NCBI GenBank assembly: GCA_019828595.1
Contig: JAHQRK010000001.1
Coordinates: forward strand, 372,001-436,000
Length of the DNA stretch: 64,000 bases
Source of the DNA: Aphanomyces cochlioides
Taxonomy: Eukaryota > Oomycota > Saprolegniomycetes > Saprolegniales > Verrucalvaceae
Direction of reading: 5' to 3'
In this document: piece by piece, positions 24,238-33,189 of the stretch
Numbering within the stretch: the stretch's first letter is position 1
Layout: the number at the start of each line of letters is the position of its first letter
Notes under the pieces: model-generated
What the model saw: the letters and a program-made list of their open reading frames with translations, nothing else
The model's database searches: none
Told to the model about the DNA's origin: nothing
Position numbers and translations under genes: made by a program

Positions 24238-25054
24238 ACTAATTGATCCCCCCTCTCGTCCTTTTCGATTCCCCATGATCTCCTTCACCAAGCAGTTCGC
24301 CTGCACATGCAGCGGGCACACACTTCGCTCTCCCTTCATTGTATTGAGCTGTGTGTTACTCGGCATGACCCTTCTCGAGAATAAGCGTGACGTAGATCCC
24401 GAGGCAAGGGGTGATTTCTTGCATTGTTGACGAAGCAGTGCAGTGAGAACACACGTCAGCCCCTCGTCGATGGTCAAATTTCTCAGCCCGTCTTTCAATG
24501 TACATATGGAGATCAACTACTATTTCGTGACGTTGCGTCATCACAAGTCTCATCAGGAGAGCTCCTTGCCAATCCATGGATGTAAGCAAGATCTTGTCCA
24601 TGGAAAGGGCTCTTGTCAAGCACGTTATATCCGTTTCCACGCCGTGCGAACTTTCTTGTGACGTTGCGTTATCATTTCTTCCATCAGGCGAACCTAATCT
24701 TTGCTGAGTGAACACATTCTCCCCATCGAAATCCGCGCTAACCAGTATGTCCTATCGTCGCTGGAGCTTTACACACAGTGAGTTCCTTGCCGTAGAGAGT
24801 ATCATCTGAAGACATAGATCTTCCGAAGGTGGGGTGGACAACGCGCACGTTCCTGTGTCACCTCAGTTGAAAGATTGTGGATAACCCCTGCACCCCTAAA
24901 CCCCCTACACCCCTCAGTGCGTAACCCCGCAACCCCTTACACTCAGATTCGATGTCGCCTGTATTGGCCCAAAAGATGCCCAATCCAACTATGCGACCAG
25001 AAAAGATCGTTAGACGTTCAAGGAGCTTTTCTCTCTCAAGAGCTCAAGCCAACG
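24238..25054. other. Intergenic, 817 bp, with C-rich repeat
   Basis: No gene recognised. The only notable structure is the C-rich block at 24882-24945, listed separately. The region between it and ATG 25055 is open in the LRR frame but has no upstream ATG and no LRR similarity. Confidence 0.4.
24882..24945. repeat. C-rich block, inverted partner of the 8.1-kb G-rich block
   Basis: TAACCCCTGCACCCCTAAA at 24882-24900 is followed by CCCCCTACACCCC and ACCCCGCAACCCC. The minus strand therefore has seven GGGG-type runs in ~60 nt. The first 19 bp is the exact reverse complement of 8076-8094. The units resemble variant telomere repeats (CCCTAAA-like). Confidence 0.6.
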
Positions 25055-26377
25055 ATGGCCGCCTTGCCCCGTGACGTCGTCGAGCATATTGCCTTCTTTG
25101 TGCAAGACACGAGCGACTTTTTCAGCTATCTCGAGGTTTTTGCCGATGTGGTGGGGCCTTCCCTTGGTGCGCTTTGGAGCTTGTCGAAAACGCACTTGCG
25201 CCACGATCTATGGCCGCAACTACACGTGCGAGTACTGGACACGCCCACCGTTGCAGCGGCATTCCGTCTCGCATCGTCGTGCTTTCCAATCGTTCATTTC
25301 CACAAAGGCATCGACACGGAACTCGTCAAGCTGTGCTTGCCATTCCACGCCGCTATGGCTTGGTACGACGACCACTTGACATTTCAGCGACGAAGCTCCG
25401 ACACGCTCGTGCAGTTCCCCATCACCCATCTTACCATGCGCTTTCAGTACCGACGGACGCTAACAAGCTCAAGTCTCTGGACCAAACTGCCCCTCTTGAC
25501 GTCGTTGCGGTCGTTGACACTCTGCGGCCTTTCCTGTGATGCCATTCGACCACTGCTGTGCTACGTCCGTGATTCCCAATTGACGGCTTTCACTCTAGTG
25601 GAATGTGAAGGAGCGATGTGTTCCATTGACGACGTCACAAGGCTCACACATTGGCTTACCCATGCTCCTGTCACACGGTTGTCACTCTGTGGTTGTCATT
25701 TCGCCGTCGACACCGTCACAATGCAAAAATTCCTGCACGCTTTGTTCTCCAGCTTGACCATGCGCCACATCAAGACAAGCTTTCGCCTTCAAGGCTTGTC
25801 CAGCTTGGATCTGAGTATTCCAGCACAACTGACGACTCTGGAGCTGCTCAACGCTCGCTTGGATGACTTGAGCATGCAACGCTTCAGCAACAGTTTGCGT
25901 TACTCCCAAGTATCGCTTTTGGACATGAGCGGCAGTGTGTTTACACCAGCTATGATGGATTCTCTGGCAAATTGCCTTCCTCACACAAAGATCAAGACGC
26001 TTCGCTTGTGTCATGTCAACTTGACCGCTGGAGGTTCCTCAGTCCTGTCGAAAGTCTTGCCCATCACTCAAATTCGCAAATTGACGCTCACGAGCAACCG
26101 TCTGAGCGACAAAAACGCAATCGACTTGGCATGTGCCGTGCAGTTGGCGGTGGATTTGCGAGAGTTGGATCTTTGTGACAATGCCATTGGTACTGAAGGC
26201 GCGATAGCCCTTGTCGAGGCGATTTGCAAGCGGTCTGCCCCCATGACTCGCCTCAATTTATCATGGAACAAAGTCTCCCCGAACCAGATCCAAACACACC
26301 TCATGCCGTTCCCGTGGGCGTTGAAAGCCTGCCAACTTCTCTTCAATTCGTGGTCCAAGCACGAATTGCCAGAATAG
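25055..26377 (+). CDS. F-box-like leucine-rich-repeat protein, copy 1
   Basis: Single exon, 440 aa. The N-terminus MAALPRDVVEHIAFFVQD resembles an F-box helix start (LP.D....I), followed by a region related to the copy at 34.1 kb (LWPQLHVRVLDTPTVAA vs LWPELHIYVLNPAEVAT). RI-type leucine-rich repeats fill the second half: LTTLELLNARLDDLSMQRF, VSLLDMSGSVFTPAMMDSL, IKTLRLCHVNLTAGGSSVL, IRKLTLTSNRLSDKNAIDL, LRELDLCDNAIGTEGAIAL and MTRLNLSWNKVSP. Such proteins usually act as scaffolds or substrate adaptors. The F-box call is weak. No introns. Confidence 0.75.
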   Translation: MAALPRDVVEHIAFFVQDTSDFFSYLEVFADVVGPSLGALWSLSKTHLRHDLWPQLHVRVLDTPTVAAAFRLASSCFPIVHFHKGIDTELVKLCLPFHAAMAWYDDHLTFQRRSSDTLVQFPITHLTMRFQYRRTLTSSSLWTKLPLLTSLRSLTLCGLSCDAIRPLLCYVRDSQLTAFTLVECEGAMCSIDDVTRLTHWLTHAPVTRLSLCGCHFAVDTVTMQKFLHALFSSLTMRHIKTSFRLQGLSSLDLSIPAQLTTLELLNARLDDLSMQRFSNSLRYSQVSLLDMSGSVFTPAMMDSLANCLPHTKIKTLRLCHVNLTAGGSSVLSKVLPITQIRKLTLTSNRLSDKNAIDLACAVQLAVDLRELDLCDNAIGTEGAIALVEAICKRSAPMTRLNLSWNKVSPNQIQTHLMPFPWALKACQLLFNSWSKHELPE

Positions 26378-27237
26378 CTTTGTGTTCGAGCGTCATCTTC
26401 ATGTAATTCATGTTTGAGTTATCATGGAGAATTGAGTTTAATATGACCCAGCTTCTATGGATTCAAAGGAACCAACTTACAGCAGCAGTGTACTACTACA
26501 CTCGCTGTTTACCCTCGTCTCCCGGTCACAGGTTTTTTAGTGCCCGCCCTGGATGTCGCATAGGCTTAGTACATTGGCGGGTAGGAGTCATCATCATCTG
26601 CTCGCTTTTCGGAGGCCGCGCTTGATCGATTGCTGATGTACCACGTGCCTTATTGGCTGGGAATTGGCTTCCAGATGCAATACCGGTAGATGTCTTCGTT
26701 GTGGGTGGTCCTGCCGCACTTGAACAAAACTTGAACGCAGACGTCCAGCTTGTGGCGGGTGACAGCGGGTTGTCTTGTGATTGGCTCGTCAACGAATTTG
26801 AGTTATCATGGAAAACACAATACAATGTACAGAAAAGCCTCACTATTGAAATCAATAAGTATTAAATGACAAAGGTATTATCAAGTGTGCTACTGTTGGT
26901 GGTACTGTTTTGCTATTGGTGAGAATATTTGGAGGTTGAGGTGGATTACCCAAATCAAAAGGTTCTTTATGAGATTATTTATAAAGGATAAAATTAAAAG
27001 CAGAGTACACACGAGAAAATGCTGAATGATTGGAAACAAGGACAAGTTGAATAGGCGTGAGTGTAAGGTTAGACTCTATTAATAGTCACGAGACGATCAA
27101 AGCCAACAAACTCATTTTTATGGTGATTACATGGGCAGCTGGTGAGTATTCGATATGGTCATCTCAGATTGTAGACTTGGACTATGACATATTATGTACT
27201 GGGAGATGCGGGAAAACAGTAGATTTCGCATATCAAA
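26378..27237. other. Intergenic, start of transposon island
   Basis: No gene recognised. A 16-bp direct repeat (TTTGAGTTATCATGGA) occurs at 26413-26428 and 26798-26813. Open frames on both strands at 26526-26865 show no family features. Confidence 0.35.
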
Positions 27238-28103
27238 CTATTCTTCAAACAAAGGACTGCTGTTCTCAATAACTAACTCCACTATGTTGACGACTGCAAA
27301 AAACAAACAGAATGCATATCAACTGAGTGCCTGAACACTTGCTTTAGCACACCGAATTGCTTCATACGCGAGACATGATCTGCTTTGTCTAGAAGCTGTT
27401 CCAGGGTAATATCGTGGCGTATAGAAATAACGCCGATCTGAATAGCCTGGATCCGCCAACGTCAGCTCGCCGTGTCTGACTGCCTTTGTGTACACACTGC
27501 GTGCAAGTGACAAATCTGGCCACGATCCACAAGGAACACCACCATGCGCCCACACGATTCGCCCAGTTTGAATGCATAGTCCAATTTCATACCGCAATCC
27601 AGGGCCGTGGAACTTGTGAGAATACCATGTCGGATCAAACGGAGACGGCTCATTGATTCGAAAGTCCGTCCCATCGAGCGAGACAAACATCGTTGCTCCA
27701 TCTTCTGCTCCGTCGAATCGATTCTCCCAGTGTATCTACACAAATCATTTTAGACACTATAATGAGAAAGTACAATATTCAGATTGGATATCTTGTCAAT
27801 CCAAGACAAAGACCACTTTCGAAACGTCTTCTCATCAACTCCTGCAAGCGCTGCATGCGTGGCTTGAGATGCGTAGAGCTTTAGGAACATCAAATCCCAT
27901 AGTAGATGCTTCAGGTGTGTCCTTTCTGGCTTGTTGGTTGTCATTTCCCATATATGCGCTACAATAGGACGCGATACGCCAAACATAGCCTGGAATCTTC
28001 TTAATGCGGTCGTGTTCGATCTGTGAGAAGTAAGTCGTCTTTGCATGATGTCGGCTTCATGAGCAATCTGGCCAAGGACTGCTTGAGATATCGAACTTGT
28101 CAT
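27238..28103 (-). pseudogene. PIF/Harbinger-type (DDE_Tnp_4) transposase, frameshifted
   Basis: Starts at ATG 28103 (MTSSISQAVLG). Exon 1 is helical with FQAMFGVSRPIVAHIWEM and LKHLLWDLMFLKLY. A ~38-nt intron (about 27733-27770) leads to the catalytic domain with IHWENRFDGAEDGATMF, the first Asp in SLDGTDFRINEP, KFHGPGLRYEIGLCIQTG and the second Asp in TLADPGYSDRRYFYTP. After that the family sequence continues only in another frame (TLEQLLDKADHVSRMKQF, then GVLKQVFRH, to 27320). It continues in yet another frame for VVNIVELVIENSSPLFEE, ending at 27238. Two frameshifts therefore break the gene. Plain reading of the second-exon frame stops at 27319. Inactive remnant inferred. Confidence 0.75.
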
Positions 28104-28167
28104 ATCCCAAGAAGCAATGAAGATTAATCTCGGCGCGGAAGTTGAGTTTTCTTAAGGTTAAAGTCTA

Positions 28168-28207
28168 GATTACATTTACAATTTGAAAAGTAATCTTAAA
28201 TGTAATC
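28168..28207. repeat. 10-bp perfect inverted repeat (hairpin)
   Basis: GATTACATTT at 28168-28177 pairs with AAATGTAATC at 28198-28207 around a 20-nt loop. A second perfect 10-bp pair (GGAAAGTACA 28278-28287 / TGTACTTTCC 28305-28314) follows 70 bp later. Both lie 5' of the Harbinger remnant and could be transposon subterminal structure. Confidence 0.5.
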
Positions 28208-28343
28208 GAAAGTGCAAAAATATTATTCCTATAATATTTTGTTCGAAATATTTAAAAAAGGACGGAATGCACAGCAGGGAAAGTACATTTTCCGGATAGA
28301 AAACTGTACTTTCCGGAACTTGAGAAATTGGATCACTCGTCAA

Positions 28344-29155
28344 ATGACGGAGGAGTGGACAGCCGATTGCGCGGCGCAAAGAGAATTACAAAGGCTTATC
28401 GACGAAGGTCATGTTACAGGCGAGTCCTCCCCTTCCTACGTTAGATCTCTGTCTCCAGCTATATTCAGCCCTTTCTCCGACCCAGTCTTTAACGTTCACT
28501 TGAGAACCACGAAACTCGCCAACAGTAGTGATTCTGCATGCACTTTCCAAGGTCGATACGTATTCTAGATTTAATGAACACAGCTAAAAGAGGCAAAGGA
28601 GCTGCTAATCAAGTGCCTATAGCTCAGCCAAAGGACGAAATTCCTTTCATAAGTGGCAAGCGACGGCACGACGCTGTTGAAATGGTCCATGAAACTGGAA
28701 GAGTTGAGAATCCGAGCTCTCTTGTTTGCGAGTTCTTCGATTTTACCACTCGTGAGAAGTTCGTTGGTCTTGCAATTTGTCTTATGTGGGGCGTCAAGTC
28801 CTGTACTATCGAGGTGACGCCTTTTGATCTTGGTACTGCTATTGTGACCTACAAATGGCCCCCACAATTGTCCTCTGTTGAGGAAAGGCTCGAGAAGCAG
28901 CTTGAGACGTCAACCCAAAAAATGCGCATTTATGCAAAAATGCAAGCATTTGCCGCCGCGTTTGAAGAACTCATTCAGCAAAGTGGTGACATGCCGACAA
29001 CTACCCAGGTTATCAAGCTGCCCCGAGAAGTTGAGCCAAAGAAGTTCGAATGCAATTTTGGAATGGGAGATCTCGAAAAAGATCTCATTATTGTGGAATT
29101 CAAAGTACCCTCGTGCAGCAGGAACACGTCAGTTATCACTTCGAGCGCAGTATGA
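28344..29155 (+). CDS. Unknown ORF pair inside the transposon island
   Basis: Two open frames: 28344-28568 (MTEEWTADCAAQREL..., 74 aa) and 28574-29155 (MNTAKRGKGAANQVP..., 193 aa). They are in different frames, and an intron joining them is possible but I could not fix its borders. The larger one looks like real protein: FISGKRRHDAVEMVHETGR, SLVCEFFDFTTREKFVGL, WGVKSCTIEVTPFDLG, a helical stretch around RLEKQLETSTQKMRIY, and KKFECNFGMGDLEKDLIIVE. I do not recognise the family. Its position between a transposase remnant and a Mutator element suggests a transposon-borne or captured gene. Confidence 0.4.
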
Positions 29156-29400
29156 TGTAGTTTGCTCGCTCATGATTAATACATATTTATTCGTCTTAAA
29201 ATTTCCCGCATCCTCCTGTCAAAAATATTATTTGAACCTCTGAAAAATGCGTTTCTTCATGGGAGGCTTCTCTGTAAAACAATTATAGCTCTATAAACGC
29301 ATATTTTATAAAATTATAGGATTTTCTGGGAGAACTCTCAGATATGATGTTGAACCTCTTTTGGGGAAGATTACTCCCTTTGAGCATTTACTACTCAAGG

Positions 29401-29477
29401 GCAATTCCTTCATAACAGGAATGACACTCCTGTTTCGACCTGGAATCATCCTGTTATGAAGGAATGATATTATCCGG
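29401..29477 (+). repeat. Left terminal inverted repeat, itself a hairpin
   Basis: Within the repeat, the 17-mer ATTCCTTCATAACAGGA at 29404-29420 is repeated in perfect inversion at 29449-29465. Each terminus can thus fold on itself as well as pair with the other end. It ends in TATTATCCGG. Confidence 0.75.
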
Positions 29478-29497
29478 AAATTATCGATAGGAATTTC

Positions 29498-29760
29498 CTT
29501 GCAACCGCCAGTTAAGTGTTCTGTTTGCTGAAGACACCAAGATGCTGAAGTAAGTGGTGAATGCGATGGTCGCGCGTGGTGCGTTGAAGACGCTGGAGTG
29601 TGTGCCATCATGAGTGAAGATTCATCGCAGTAGTTTCCCCGGTGAATTCGTCGCAACTGCCGTTCGACCGTTGTGTTTGCTGAAGACACCAAGAGGCTGA
29701 AGTAAGTGGTGAATGCGATGGTCGCGCGTGGTGCGTTGTAGCCGTTTGAGTGTGTGTGTC
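29498..29760. repeat. Direct repeat, period 152 bp
   Basis: 29523-29586 and 29675-29738 agree at 63 of 64 positions (gtttgctgaagacacc...gtgcgttg). Weaker similarity continues on both sides (for example GCAAC(C/T)GCC upstream and GAGTGTGTG downstream). It lies just inside the left end of the Mutator element. Confidence 0.7.
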
Positions 29761-29805
29761 ATTGATGCTCGATAAGTAATATGCAATAGACAATGTGTAT
29801 TTCAT

Positions 29806-30779
29806 TTAGATGTGAGCTATCTTAGGCATTTTGGCGGTCTTACGTCGCGATCGTTGCTGATTTAGTTGTTGTTGCAACTGGCGTGCATACTCTTCGTCGG
29901 CAAAAATATTGTGCGACTTCTTGTGATCTAAACACGATGAGAAAAATCAAGTGTCATCCCTTACTCGATGTTCGAGATGGAGTTGGAGGGGTAGATGTTC
30001 GCGACGGTGTTGGAGGATGAGTCGTTTGAAGCGGAGTTGAAGGATTAGATGGAGATCGTTGATTTGACAAAAGATGAGTGGTCTCCTCCAAAATGCTCGT
30101 ATTTGACGAATCTATCATTTGGTCAATACGCAGTTAAAATATGTCATACCTGCTATGTCTCTCATTGAGATAGCTACGGTGCTGTCGATACTTGAGTTAC
30201 AACTGGCGTGACTTGGAGTTGGTGTAGTTGTTGAAACTAGAACATTTTACACGAGATTTCTCATACAACACACCTGCAATATCTTGAATAGAGCTATCTA
30301 CTGCGCTCTCGTTGATAGTGTTAGGAGGGGAAGGAGTCTTGGTTATTTCTGTAGTTGTTATAGGCAAGTCTAAAACACTTATTTAGCTATGCCTTGCACG
30401 AAAGATACCTTTGGGGCATTGTATATCCAAGCTTTGACAGATCATCCTTAGCATTTGGTTGTTTTGTTCAACCATAGCGAATATGTTTCCAAGGTTTGCC
30501 TGTCCCCTCGCTTGGCGTTCTTGGAGCTCAGAGACCTTCTTTTTCTGATATTGTCTTTGCTCCGCCTTGGACTTATCACGCCATTTTTTCGCCTCTTCAT
30601 CTAGTGATGTAAGTCCAGTGTATGTAAGAATGCTTACCTGTTAAGTCTCTTTTGGATAAATCCGAAATACATGGATGATAGGTATTCAGGTGGGCAGTGT
30701 GTTGCTTGCGACTGTGAATACAACCGCATTGGTCTCGCATGCACATGACCAACTCACTTCCACTTGACTTGGACTCCAT
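29806..30779 (-). CDS. Companion gene of the Mutator-like element (Cys/His-rich, coiled coil)
   Basis: Six exons with five introns of 37-39 nt; 261 aa; coding sum divisible by three. Start ATG 30779 (MESKSSGSELVMCM). The N-terminus has a Cys/His cluster, CMRDQCGCIHSRKQH...HLNTYH, that could bind zinc and DNA. A basic helical stretch follows (DEEAKKWRDKSKAEQRQ, then QKKKVSELQERQARGQANLG), with bZIP-like charge pattern. The middle is S/T/P-rich, made of two similar exons ending SSIQDIA and SMRDIA. The tail ends FADEEYARQLQQQLNQQRSR. It has the same strand as the MULE transposase and lies inside the inverted repeats. Role in transposition is an inference; it may also be a captured host gene. The frame is intact. 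Confidence 0.65.
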
Positions 30780-30861
30780 GCTTTTGGAAAATGCCACACG
30801 TGAGGTGAAAATTGTGTTCCTGATATTTCCTGAATATCCGGTCGTGTTATATGGAAAATTC

Positions 30862-31091
30862 GACGGGTCATATGACCAGGGATTTGACGGGCATATGACC
30901 AGGGGTTTTGACGGGCCATATGACCAGGGATTTGACGGGCCATATGACCAGGGATTTGACGGGTCATATGACCAGGAGTTCGACGGGTTATATGACCAGG
31001 GATTTGACGGGCCATATGACCAGGGATTTGACGGGTCATACGACCAGGGATTTGACGGGTTATATGACCAGGGATTTGACGGGTCATATTG
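30862..31091. repeat. Tandem array of a 24-bp palindromic unit
   Basis: Nine full units start at 30862, 30886, 30910, 30934, 30958, 30982, 31006, 31030 and 31054, with a partial tenth from 31078. The consensus is GACGGG(T/C)CATATGACCAGG plus GATTT. The core GGTCATATGACC is a perfect 12-bp palindrome. Because the period is 24, both strands stay open (+ strand reads GFDGPYDQ repeats). It sits between the companion gene and the transposase inside the Mutator element. Confidence 0.9.
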
Positions 31092-31189
31092 CTAGATATC
31101 CATGTTGCCTATAGTTTGACACACATGCAAAGTTATCCTTTATTCGATGAAGACTAGTGTATCATATGCAATTTTTCCATTTGCTTTCG

Positions 31190-32475
31190 TCAGTTTCTCA
31201 TCCCGTTCGACTTCTTGCGCTTCTTTGATTTTGGACCGGGTTTGGATGAAGTTTGATTCAACAAAGCATTTGGAACCATGGAATTAGAATCACGTTCCAA
31301 GTCCAGTGGAGCAACTGGTGTGAGGAAATCTGTGTATATCTCTTTGTACCACTGAATTTGGTAGCATTGGTCGAAGAACACTTGAGGATCGATGTTCAAC
31401 TTGTGCATACATGCATTGGCATGAATGCATGGTCTTTTGTTGTCGAACCACTGCGAGCAATCGCATGTCCTGTTTGCAATATTGACATTCCGCCATAAGT
31501 GACGATTTGGCGCAGACGCATCATCGTAAAGTGCCAAAAAGGTTTCATCAGGCTTACATTCGTGTACCTACATGTACTTACAGTAAGAAATGCTAGTCAT
31601 AGGCAACTTACTTTAACTTTCTTCGACGACAGTTTGTCTTTGTCCAACGCTTTGTTGAAGAAGGGAGTAATTCCAGTTGAAGGCCACGAGGACATTTTTT
31701 TCCTAATAACGAGTTAGGAGAGGGGTCAAAATCTTGTACCTTCTATCATTCACATTCTCTAGCATATGCATCATGTACTTAAAATGGAGCTGGACCACAT
31801 CTGACGACCGCACCTCTTCACCTATCCAGTTATTGGCCGACTCGCTTAGGTTTGAAGTGACGTTGCCAAAAGTTGGGCACACAAAGGCGTATGTCACCCA
31901 GCCGGGTCAATATCACCCGACAAATGACGGGTAGAACAACCTGCAGCTAGACTGCCGCTGGACCGATTAACGTTCTCATTTTATCCTTATCCATATTTGT
32001 TTTCGAAAGCCTGGTTGCAAATTCCTCGAAGTGATCTGCGCTGGTTGCTCTGCACATGCCATAAGCCAACCCTTCTTCGGCTGTTGTAAGATATAACCCA
32101 TTCGTGCTCCGTATGTTGGCCACAATATGACGCATACAAAATCGATGGGCACAGTATGGCAGTACTGTCTTGCATGAATTTATCAGACCTACGCACACCA
32201 TCCATACTATACGCCAGTGCAAAGAAAAGTACCTTTCAACCTGTCCGATATGACGACTGGATTGTTTGCGAATACACCAGCTTGTTTTAAGTGCTTTAGA
32301 AACCAAGTCCAATTTGCACCATTCTCGACAGGCACGATGGCAAGTCCTGCAGAAGGGGTCAGTTAGTATAACGTTATATTTAAATAGCACCTAATATCAA
32401 TATCGAGTTGTTGGGATCCTTTGCACTGGCGACAAGAAGCGTTCCATTCAAGTTCATCAGTCCCTTCAAGTGTGT
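31190..32475 (-). pseudogene. MULE (Mutator) transposase, 5'-truncated
   Basis: Spliced pieces on the minus strand read THLKGLMNLNGTLLVASAKD, PNNSILILGLAIVPVENGAN, WTWFLKHLKQAGVF, VVISDRLKGLINSCKTVLP and YCAHRFCMRHIVANIR, then SNLSESANNWIGEEV. The SWIM zinc finger follows (CDCSQWFDNKRPCIHANACM) with a basic tail GPKSKKRKK. These are the MULE catalytic block (second Asp in SDR, C..H motif) and DNA-binding C-terminus. Upstream of THLKG, where the family has the first catalytic Asp (DGTHLK), the frame reads a TGA at 32478-32476, and no N-terminal domain was found. A further in-frame stop interrupts the reading near 31947. Remnant, probably non-autonomous. Confidence 0.7.
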
Positions 32476-32750
32476 TCAGTTAGGAAATAAACAGCATCAT
32501 TGAGCATTGGCATGGAGTTCAAAGTCTGTGCACAACAACAGAATCATCGAGAGACTGTTGTTGTAAACAGGATTTGAGATTCCTGCCAGTGCTCAATGAC
32601 GCTGCAGCGTACATTGGAATGCTAGTTTCTCGCCTGCTGCACATTGAAGGAATGAGATCTATGCGTTTCCTACTGTGCGTGAGGTAGGAGCAATCAATGG
32701 TATTTGGAGCCAAACAATTAGACATGGGATTATACAAAATTTTATCAAAA

Positions 32751-32818
32751 ATGCGCACTCGGGCACTCGAACCCGCAACCTGTGGGTTCCTTAGCCGTGA
32801 GCCAAACGCAGCGGACAC
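32751..32818 (-). ncRNA. tRNA-like sequence with pol III box A/B
   Basis: On the minus strand TGGCTCACGG (box A-like) is followed by GGGTTCGAGTGCCC (box B-like T arm) and, just downstream, TTTTT (pol III terminator) at ~32751-32747. The arms do not fold into a full cloverleaf: the stretch is about 60-68 nt, the T loop has an extra base and the anticodon arm is not regular. So it is a degenerate tRNA or a tRNA-derived SINE head, not a functional tRNA. Confidence 0.4.
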
Positions 32819-33112
32819 GATGAATAAATCGAAATGAAAGGTATTTTATAAACTTTAAGGCTCAATCAAAAACAATAAACATATTTTGACCGAATATTCA
32901 CCTACCCCTGGTGAATAGATATGACCGATGATCTTCATGGTGGTGAGTACCGATAATATATGAACGAATCCCCCGAACCTGGTGAATATTTACTAGATAT
33001 GAACTTTTGCCTCGTGGTGAGACATGAAGGCTGGTGAGATAATATGACCGATACGGTGTCTCACTTTCCGGATATGATATTTATCCGGATGTACTGTTTA
33101 AGGCAATTATTG

Positions 33113-33189
33113 CCGGATAATACTATTCCTTCATAACATAATGATTCCAGGTCGAAACAGGAGTGTCATTCCTGTTATGAAGGAATTGC
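33113..33189 (-). repeat. Right terminal inverted repeat of the Mutator-like element
   Basis: Reverse complement of the left repeat at 29401-29477 with 4 mismatches. One arm of its internal hairpin has two changes (ATTCCTTCATAACATAAT), so it is no longer perfect. Degenerate subterminal motifs (ATATGACC, GGTGA) precede it at 32900-33060. Confidence 0.75.

Larger units (their letters stand above)
29401..33189. mobile_element. Mutator-like element with 77-bp terminal inverted repeats
   Basis: Inverted repeats at 29401-29477 and 33113-33189 match at 73 of 77 positions without gaps. They enclose a MULE transposase remnant and a spliced companion gene (both on -) and a 24-bp palindromic tandem array. 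Similarity goes a little further out (GGAAGATTA at ~29365 and its complement near 33214), so the true ends may lie 30-40 bp outside these limits. I could not identify target-site duplications. The transposase family supports the Mutator assignment; minimum size is 3.8 kb. Confidence 0.75.

Noticed and set aside
24875..25054. N-terminal extension of LRR copy 1
   Set aside because: No ATG upstream of 25055 in frame and the stretch translates the C-rich repeat.
26413..26813. 16-bp direct repeat as long terminal repeat or target duplication
   Set aside because: No LTR body, reverse transcriptase, or inverted ends around it; left as a bare repeat.
30739..31095. Plus-strand protein of GFDGPYDQ repeats
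   Set aside because: It is the reading of the 24-bp DNA array. The opposite strand is equally open, and the upstream part is antisense to the spliced companion gene.
32519..32818. Minus ORF as the N-terminal exon of the MULE transposase
   Set aside because: It reads through the tRNA-like sequence and shows no MULE N-terminal features; its frame does not connect to THLKG.
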